Assembly (NCBI GenBank): GCA_900544245.1
Contig: UQUH01000060.1
Location: 1 to 9,601, forward strand
DNA from: an uncultured Coriobacteriaceae bacterium
Lineage (GTDB): Bacteria > Actinomycetota > Coriobacteriia > Coriobacteriales > QAMH01
DNA: 9,601 nucleotides
Direction of reading: 5' to 3'
Of this stretch, positions 1 through 4,673 are shown piece after piece. A model generated the notes under the pieces. It worked only from the letters and a program-made list of their open reading frames with translations. It did no database searches and was not told the origin of the DNA. Numbering within the stretch: position 1 is the first letter of the stretch; each line of letters opens with the position of its first letter. The translations under genes and the position numbers were made by a program.

Positions 1-2340
1 GGCAGCGGGCTTATTACCAACGGCGGGAGCGGCAGGCATCGCGGCGGTTGCGGCGGCGTCGGTGGACAGCTCGCCGTCCTTGTAGAAGGTGAGCACATGA
101 ACGGTGTTGGCGTTCGTATCGTCGTTCCAGTTGCCGTTGACGACCTTGAAGGTCACACGCTTCTGGTAGATGTCGGGAATACCGTCAGGACCTTCCTTCT
201 CAGGGTTGTCCTTATCGATCTTGTCTTCGTACCACTTGGCGGTATAGGTGGCATTGCCGCTCACCTTGTCAGCAACTGCCGGATTCCAGCCTGCGAAGAC
301 GTAGCCGTAGCGAGTGGGGTCGGCGATGGTCGGAGTGGCGGTGGCCTTGAGGAGCTTGTCAAAGACCTGGTCGGCAAAGACCTCTTCGCTCTCGACACCA
401 TCGGTGTAAGTCACCGTGTAGAGCTCTTTCCACGTAGCGGTGTAGGTGACGTTGCCGGTCACGGTATCAGCAACCTTGGGATCCCAGCCGGTGAAGAGGT
501 AGCCCTCACGGGTGGGGGTTCCATTGAACGCGGGGGTGGCGCGGTTGTAGAGGATGTTCTTGTAAGTTTGCGTTTCAAACGCATCGCCATCCACGCCATC
601 TACGTACTGGACCACGAAGTCATCCTGCGGCTCGAAGTAGAGGTTCAGGTCGGTCCCAACTATCTCCGCACGCACGTGATTAGCACTCTTGTAGCCAGTG
701 GAATCCGTAAGTTTCAAGGACAGCGTTTCCTTGGCATTGTCAACAATACTTACAGGTATCTCCACAACCTCGGACGACCCGTTTTCTTTTGCCGTCGCTT
801 TGCCTTCAGAATCAACGACGATAAAATCCTTCCAGACGGGATTAGCATCTCCGTCCTTCCCCTTGGCCTTAGCGCCTTGCGGTTTGGCAATCTGCCTATA
901 GGTGCCATCAGGATTTGGGGTATTGTCGAGATAATTAATCTTGAGATCCTGCTCAGAAAGTTCTGCGGAAACCTGCACGCCGATAATGTAAACGTTTATA
1001 TCTCCCGCTTTGTAATCCTGGTTACGCTTTTTTATGTCCGGTTCTTCACCATGGGTTACTTTCCATGAATCATAAAACGGAATTGTGAAGTCATTTTTCT
1101 GCTCCTCTGGCAAAATATTGTCAAAACTGTCGAAATTGCTGGGGATTAGACCGCTTACATCTTCCTTTTCACCGGATTTTATTTTCCCGCCCTTATTAGC
1201 GACACCCCTTAATGCCACGCGCTCTACATTCCAACGCTCTGCAAAGCTAAGCGAGTTACCATCCTTGTTTGCGTAATAGCTGGAGTAGTAAACAGGGAGA
1301 TAGTTTTCGCTAAGCTTCTTGCCATTGACTCCGTAAAGCTGAATAACGGCAACTCCTCGCCCTGATTTTGCCGCAGTATATCCAGTTGAAGGGCTTAAGT
1401 AACCAAATTCGTTGGCATTAAATAAAATTTTACCTTCGTTGAGGCTGAACTCTTGTTGATAGTAGAGCGTCACATACTGATTGGCACTGATGGCAACCCA
1501 GTCCGAGGAATCCGTCTTGTACTGCCATGTATTCTCGTTCTGGTTATAGCGAAGAGTCGTCGCCTTTGCCCCAGTTCCATACATGGACTTTATGTCTGTT
1601 GATTTGTCGTCATGCGCAGCTTGACCATTGCTCGCGTTCTGAACCTCTGCGCGGACGAAGGTGAAATTTTCCCCCTTTTCATTCGTTTGCGTCATGAGAC
1701 CAGCGTCGCTTACCAGACCGCTTATGGACATGCCATCTTCAGTGCCGAGGGCGAGGGTTATGCCAGTGGAGATGGTCACATTCGCGGGAAGCTTTTGTGA
1801 AGAGCAGTAGGTGTAGGAAGCGATCCTCTTCTCACCGTCGGGGAGCTGCCAAACCGGAGCCTCAGGCTCGGCGGCCGGGGTGATGAGGGTCTCGTCCACG
1901 ACAGGCTCGGTAGCCTCGATCTCGATGGGGCCGGTCAGGCCTGCCTTGCAGTCCTTGGCATGGACCTCACCCGTGCAATCGCATTTCGCTTCCACGTCTG
2001 CCCTGTCGGTCGCATCCGCGTCGGCATCCTGGGTACCGAGGACCGTGTCGACGACGTCGGTCGACACATCCTTCTTCGATTCGTCTTCGATGTCATCGAT
2101 GGAGAGCTTGTCGTTTGCGGCCGAAATTGCAGCGGCCTCGTCTTCGGCCTGCTTCGTGGACTTCTCGGCCTCGAGTGCTGCCATTTCCTCGCTTGTTGCC
2201 CCGGTGGAGGCACCGGAAATAGCACCCGCTATGGGAATGATGGTGAGAGTCGACACCGCAAACACGATCGCGATGAACGTGCTGAGGCATTTGCCCCACA
2301 TCGTGTCTTTTGGTTCCTTGAATTTCTTTTGATGTTTCAT
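1..2340 (-). CDS. Large secreted surface protein with InlB-type (Listeria-Bacteroides) repeats, 3' end outside window
   Basis: The frame is open from ATG at 2340 to the window edge (780 codons, no stop), so the C-terminus is missing. Seen: a Lys-rich N-terminus, a hydrophobic stretch at about residues 19-40 ending Ala-Gly-Ala (possible signal peptidase site after A40), then an Ala/Glu/Asp-rich, probably helical or coiled region (about 45-115). A C-x-C-x4-H-x3-C cluster lies at C120, C122, H127 and C131. Residues about 165-560 resemble no family I can name. Two InlB_B-type repeats follow, at about 572-637 and 641-703, each with the GY(L/V)F(T/A)GW core and ending T(A)xW. A third motif (VTFKVVNGNW, 729-738) begins another repeat. 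Family knowledge: such repeats build stalks of cell-surface adhesins in Firmicutes and gut Actinobacteria; a C-terminal wall anchor would be expected but is not visible. A GGAG three bases before the ATG supports the start; M14 is an alternative. The middle third is AT-rich compared with both ends. The ligand is unknown. Confidence 0.85.
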   Translation of the reverse strand, partial: MKHQKKFKEPKDTMWGKCLSTFIAIVFAVSTLTIIPIAGAISGASTGATSEEMAALEAEKSTKQAEDEAAAISAANDKLSIDDIEDESKKDVSTDVVDTVLGTQDADADATDRADVEAKCDCTGEVHAKDCKAGLTGPIEIEATEPVVDETLITPAAEPEAPVWQLPDGEKRIASYTYCSSQKLPANVTISTGITLALGTEDGMSISGLVSDAGLMTQTNEKGENFTFVRAEVQNASNGQAAHDDKSTDIKSMYGTGAKATTLRYNQNENTWQYKTDSSDWVAISANQYVTLYYQQEFSLNEGKILFNANEFGYLSPSTGYTAAKSGRGVAVIQLYGVNGKKLSENYLPVYYSSYYANKDGNSLSFAERWNVERVALRGVANKGGKIKSGEKEDVSGLIPSNFDSFDNILPEEQKNDFTIPFYDSWKVTHGEEPDIKKRNQDYKAGDINVYIIGVQVSAELSEQDLKINYLDNTPNPDGTYRQIAKPQGAKAKGKDGDANPVWKDFIVVDSEGKATAKENGSSEVVEIPVSIVDNAKETLSLKLTDSTGYKSANHVRAEIVGTDLNLYFEPQDDFVVQYVDGVDGDAFETQTYKNILYNRATPAFNGTPTREGYLFTGWDPKVADTVTGNVTYTATWKELYTVTYTDGVESEEVFADQVFDKLLKATATPTIADPTRYGYVFAGWNPAVADKVSGNATYTAKWYEDKIDKDNPEKEGPDGIPDIYQKRVTFKVVNGNWNDDTNANTVHVLTFYKDGELSTDAAATAAMPAAPAVGNKPAA

Positions 2341-2550
2341 GTGCTCCACCAGCCTTTCCCAGCCTACTCACTTACGGCGAAGCCACTATATAGAAAAGAA
2401 TGACTGGGTAAAAATCGGCAGATTGGACGATTTCATGCTCTGACCGTGCGTTTTATTAAAAATGTAGGCTCCTGAACAGGAAGAATTTAAGAGATTTACC
2501 GTGTCATGTTGAAAGAGACACCTAAAAACTGACCCTCTTATGTCGTAGTT

Positions 2551-2579
2551 TTGACATGGTAACGCCATGCTATTAGAAT
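2551..2579 (+). promoter_or_regulatory. Near-consensus sigma-70 type promoter of the AlbA_2 gene
   Basis: TTGACA at 2551-2556 matches the -35 consensus exactly. After a 17-base spacer, TAGAAT at 2574-2579 matches the -10 consensus at five of six positions. Transcription would start near 2585-2587, about 70 bases before the ATG at 2656. This argues against the upstream in-frame GTG at 2584 unless a leaderless transcript starts exactly there. Confidence 0.8.
2555..2569. promoter_or_regulatory. Inverted repeat inside the promoter spacer, possible operator
   Basis: CATGG (2555-2559) and CCATG (2565-2569) are perfect 5-bp arms around a 5-base centre. They lie between the -35 and -10 boxes and overlap the last two bases of the -35. 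A protein bound here would compete with RNA polymerase. The downstream gene encodes its own C-terminal winged helix, so autoregulation is a reasonable but untested inference. Confidence 0.4.
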
Positions 2580-2645
2580 AAACGTGCCGCGTGTCGAAAG
2601 CGGCGCCTGGACATGGAAAAACAAACCGGTACCAGTTGTTACTGC

Positions 2646-2650
2646 GGAGG
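2646..2650 (+). promoter_or_regulatory. Shine-Dalgarno GGAGG that decides the AlbA_2 gene start
   Basis: GGAGG ends five bases before ATG 2656, which is strong and well spaced. The longer reading frame from GTG 2584 has no comparable site and begins at the predicted transcription start. The 2656 start is therefore preferred. Confidence 0.75.
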
Positions 2651-2655
2651 CTGCT

Positions 2656-4101
2656 ATGGATGCCGAGGCGATTACCGTAAGGGTTCCCCAACGGGACGCA
2701 GGTTCCCTGGAGATTGTCTGTGGTGTGGCGAATGCTGGCGGCGGCTATGTCCTCGTCCCCACCTCTCGAAAGGACTATTCATCAGGCCTACGCCGTACGC
2801 GGCGCAAGTTCGAGGCCATTCCCGACGCCATCGAAACGGAGCTGGGCTTGTCGTGCCCCATCGTTCCCGTAATGGACGGTGGAGAATTCTTTCTGGAGAT
2901 AGAGGTTCCCGCGGCAACAGAGCCCCTGAGCTTACGAGGGACGTACTGGCTCTATTCGGATGGACAGAACAAGCGCCAAACCTATGAAGCGATTTTCCGC
3001 ACCTGGCAGGATGAGGCAACCACGCCGTGGGAGCTCAAGACCCTCCCCTATGTCGATCATGATGACTTGTCCGGCGAAGAGCTCGTTGCCATAGCCGGCA
3101 TCCCGTTATCGAACATCGACAAGGCGAGCGGAAATCTGACAGATACCGTCAAAAGCCGCCTCGACCACTTGGGACTCACGCATCCGCGCACATCGAAGCT
3201 CAACAACGCCGGGGCATTGCTGCTGTGCACCAATCCCGCACGCTTCGTACCGGGCGCTACGGTACATATCGCGTCTTTCGAGGATGATGGCTCGTCAACT
3301 GGCCTCGAAGACGAGATAATCGGCCCCCTCTCCCAGCAAATTGACGGTACCGTACGGAAAATCATGGACAAGTACTTGCCATCCATCTCGAAGGCCAAGG
3401 CGTTTGCGCAAAGCTCGCCACCCGAGACGGCAATTCGTGCCGCGGTGACAAACGCCCTGCTCCACAAGGATTACGGCAGCGGCGTCCCCGTCCGTGTCAC
3501 GGTCTCGTCCCAGCAGCTCGTGATACAGAACGTGGGCGCACTTCCGGAAGGGTGGAGCGAAGAGACTCTCGTTCATGGTCACGCGCCTCACTTTCGCAAT
3601 CCAGTGCTTGCGACGACCGCACGCTTGCTGGAAATATCGCTAGGATGGGGCGAGGGCATCGAGACGATGCGCGAAGGTTGCATCCAATCAGGAGCCGAGC
3701 TGCCACGCTTCGAGCTGTCGCCCGGACACACGGCGGTGGTGTTTCCGCTGCCTGCGACGAAGCGCGGGGTATCTGCCGTGCGATCAAAGACGACAAACCC
3801 CTCTAAGGAGGGAAAGCGCTCGCAGGGAAGAGCCGGGATGCAAACAACTACTGATGGCTCGCGTCACGTCACATTCGCGGAGCGCTCGATTGCCGCCGCT
3901 CACAAGCTCGACATGACCCAGACCGACGAGTACGTGCTCCAGGTGCTCACCACCAACGGACGCGCGACGGCGGCGCGTATCGCGCAAGTGCTCGGGGTAA
4001 GCGAGCGCACGGTGCGCAGGTCATTCAAGAAGCTGCGGGAGTATGGCTTCATAGAGCGCATTGGCTCCGACAAGGCCGGTTACTGGAGCGTGAACGAGTG
4101 A
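2656..4101 (+). CDS. AlbA_2/Schlafen-like putative DNA-binding protein with ATPase-like region and C-terminal winged helix
   Basis: 481 residues from ATG 2656 (505 if GTG 2584 were used). Domain order fits the bacterial RecG-like/AlbA_2 regulator family. A divergent AlbA_2-type domain lies at about 1-117, with the ANAGGG turn (25-30), an FFLEIEVP strand and an arginine-poor WLYSDGQ segment where family members usually have YxRxG. A linker starts PWELK (124-128). A GHKL-like C-terminal module spans about 160-365: IRAAVTNALLHKDYG (260-274; family form is EaxvNAlxHRDY), NVGALPEGW (292-300), FRNPVL (313-318) and a GWGEGIE turn (330-336). A low-complexity, basic linker (about 368-415) precedes a winged helix (about 421-481) with the recognition-helix candidate VSERTVRRSFKKL. 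Family role: usually transcription regulators or nucleic-acid-binding proteins, often annotated as helicase only because of RecG-related domain names; no helicase motor is present here. Target and true function are unknown. It stands alone and is divergent from the surface-protein gene. Confidence 0.8.
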   Translation: MDAEAITVRVPQRDAGSLEIVCGVANAGGGYVLVPTSRKDYSSGLRRTRRKFEAIPDAIETELGLSCPIVPVMDGGEFFLEIEVPAATEPLSLRGTYWLYSDGQNKRQTYEAIFRTWQDEATTPWELKTLPYVDHDDLSGEELVAIAGIPLSNIDKASGNLTDTVKSRLDHLGLTHPRTSKLNNAGALLLCTNPARFVPGATVHIASFEDDGSSTGLEDEIIGPLSQQIDGTVRKIMDKYLPSISKAKAFAQSSPPETAIRAAVTNALLHKDYGSGVPVRVTVSSQQLVIQNVGALPEGWSEETLVHGHAPHFRNPVLATTARLLEISLGWGEGIETMREGCIQSGAELPRFELSPGHTAVVFPLPATKRGVSAVRSKTTNPSKEGKRSQGRAGMQTTTDGSRHVTFAERSIAAAHKLDMTQTDEYVLQVLTTNGRATAARIAQVLGVSERTVRRSFKKLREYGFIERIGSDKAGYWSVNE

Positions 4102-4123
4102 TGGCGACTGGAAAGCGAGTGGG

Positions 4124-4176
4124 TTACATACCTCACTGGTAGATTTACATAACTTCAACTAGCAGAATTACATAAC
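4124..4176. repeat. Three spaced direct repeats TTACATA(A/C)C
   Basis: TTACATACC at 4124-4132, TTACATAAC at 4145-4153 and TTACATAAC at 4168-4176, with starts 21 and 23 bases apart, roughly two helical turns. They sit just after the stop codon of the AlbA_2 gene and before the tRNA-Ala terminator. Spaced short repeats of this kind occur at ends of some IS elements (IS21-type ends carry several) and at protein-binding arrays. No transposase is nearby, so only a remnant is possible. Confidence 0.6.
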
Positions 4177-4186
4177 CGCTGCGTGC

Positions 4187-4213
4187 AAATAAAAACGGGG
4201 CCATGTGGCCCCG
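4187..4213 (-). terminator. Intrinsic terminator after tRNA-Ala
   Basis: On the minus strand, CGGGGCC and GGCCCCG form a perfect 7-bp stem with a 4-base loop (4196-4213), followed by TTTTTATTT (4195-4187). This is the clearest rho-independent terminator in the window and ends the tRNA-Ala transcript. The plus-strand side has no T-run, so it probably does not stop the convergent AlbA_2 transcript. Confidence 0.9.
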
Positions 4214-4221
4214 GATTGCGT

Positions 4222-4297
<76 letters not shown>

Positions 4298-4305
4298 GTT
4301 TTCGA

Positions 4306-4355
4306 GACACGTGTCACGTAACCAGACAAAAGCGCTCCGGCAACATTTGTCTGGT
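4306..4355. repeat. Inverted repeats in the tRNA-Ala leader
   Basis: ACCAGACAAA (4321-4330) and TTTGTCTGGT (4346-4355) are perfect 10-bp arms around 15 bases. Next to them is the perfect 10-base palindrome GACACGTGTC (4306-4315), nine bases from the mature tRNA-Ala 5' end. They may mark the tRNA-Ala promoter region or an RNA processing hairpin. A possible -35/-10 pair (TTGCCG at 4343-4338 and TACGTG at 4320-4315 on the minus strand, 17-base spacer) is weak at the -10. Confidence 0.6.
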
Positions 4356-4376
4356 GCGCATTTGCCTCCAAGTATC

Positions 4377-4421
4377 AATAAACGCCCCGGCGGCGACTCG
4401 GCCCACGCCGGGGCGTTTATT
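4377..4421. terminator. Perfect 16-bp inverted repeat between the two tRNAs, probable terminator
   Basis: AATAAACGCCCCGGCG (4377-4392) and its exact complement (4406-4421) flank 13 bases. On the minus strand the stem ends in GTTTATT, a short T-rich tail, and starts eight bases after the CCA of tRNA-Ile. Its A/T-flanked GC stem is symmetric, so it could stop transcription from either side. If it works as a terminator, tRNA-Ala needs its own promoter between 4298 and 4376. Confidence 0.7.
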
Positions 4422-4429
4422 ACCTAGAA

Positions 4430-4506
4430 TGGTGGGCCTTACAAGATTCGAACTTGTGACCTCACGATTATCAGTCGTGCGCTCTAGCCAACTGAGCTAA
4501 AGGCCC
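4430..4506 (-). tRNA. tRNA-Ile (anticodon GAT)
   Basis: 77 bases with an encoded CCA end (4432-4430). The acceptor GGGCCTT pairs perfectly with AAGGCCC. The D arm is AGCTCAGTTGGCTAGAGC, and the T arm contains AGTTCGAATCT. The anticodon loop is CTGATAA on a CACGA/TCGTG stem, with GAT at 4472-4470. It reads AUC and AUU codons. It lies about 170 bases downstream of the gyrA stop codon. The spacer 4507-4612 holds no gene that I can see; no convincing tRNA promoter could be fixed there. Confidence 0.97.
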
Positions 4507-4612
4507 GCGCAAATACGCGAGCACGTATGTTGCCACAATCTTAGTGCCTTGGGAAGCGTTTATTCGAGAAAGTTCGCTTCGTTTCCGTGGAAGTGCCCCG
4601 CAAACAACACGA

Positions 4613-4630
4613 GCGGCCCCGAAGGGCCGC
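4613..4630 (-). terminator. UUCG-capped hairpin downstream of gyrA
   Basis: In minus-strand RNA, GCGGCCC and GGGCCGC form a 7-bp stem capped by TTCG closed by a C-G pair, the very stable C(UUCG)G tetraloop. The following bases (TCGTGTTGTTTGC) are only moderately T-rich, so it may be a weak terminator or a 3'-end stabiliser for gyrA mRNA. Confidence 0.6.
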
Positions 4631-4634
4631 CCGC

Positions 4635-4667
4635 GAATGAGACAGTTACACTGAGCAACTGTCTCAT
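4635..4667 (-). repeat. 33-base hairpin repeat element, copy 1 (after gyrA)
   Basis: On the minus strand, ATGAGACAGTTGCTCAG (4667-4651), seven variable bases, then GTCTCATTC (4643-4635). It can form a perfect 12-bp stem on arms 4636-4647 and 4657-4668. It begins six bases after the gyrA stop codon. No T-run follows on the minus strand; the plus strand is followed by TTTT. A second copy lies at 9562-9594 in the opposite orientation. Confidence 0.85.
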
Positions 4668-4673
4668 TTTATG

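Larger units (their letters stand above)
2341..2655. other. Divergent intergenic region between surface protein and AlbA_2 gene
   Basis: This spacer is AT-richer than the neighbouring AlbA_2 gene and holds the control sequences of both divergent genes. The plus-strand promoter is listed separately. For the minus-strand surface protein, the best -10 candidate is TATAGT at 2390-2385 (overlapping a symmetric TATATA at 2387-2392). No convincing -35 stands 16-18 bases upstream, so this promoter is only tentative. Two further dyads are visible: TCCTG-AA-CAGGA at 2470-2481, and GTGTC/GACAC arms at 2501-2505 and 2517-2521. They may be operator sites, but short dyads also arise by chance. I see no small gene here. 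Confidence 0.5.

Noticed and set aside
97..1068. Plus-strand open frame opposite the surface-protein gene (323 codons)
   Set aside because: The minus-strand frame is open over the whole region and encodes clear InlB-type repeats and a signal region; the plus frame has no coherent domains.
2470..2481. TCCTGAACAGGA as a LexA (SOS) box
   Set aside because: The spacing does not fit the CTG-N10-CAG box of proteobacteria or the GAAC-N4-GTTC box of Actinobacteria and Firmicutes.
4124..4176. Start of a CRISPR array
   Set aside because: The repeated part is only nine bases, the units are 21-23 bases and there are no cas genes.
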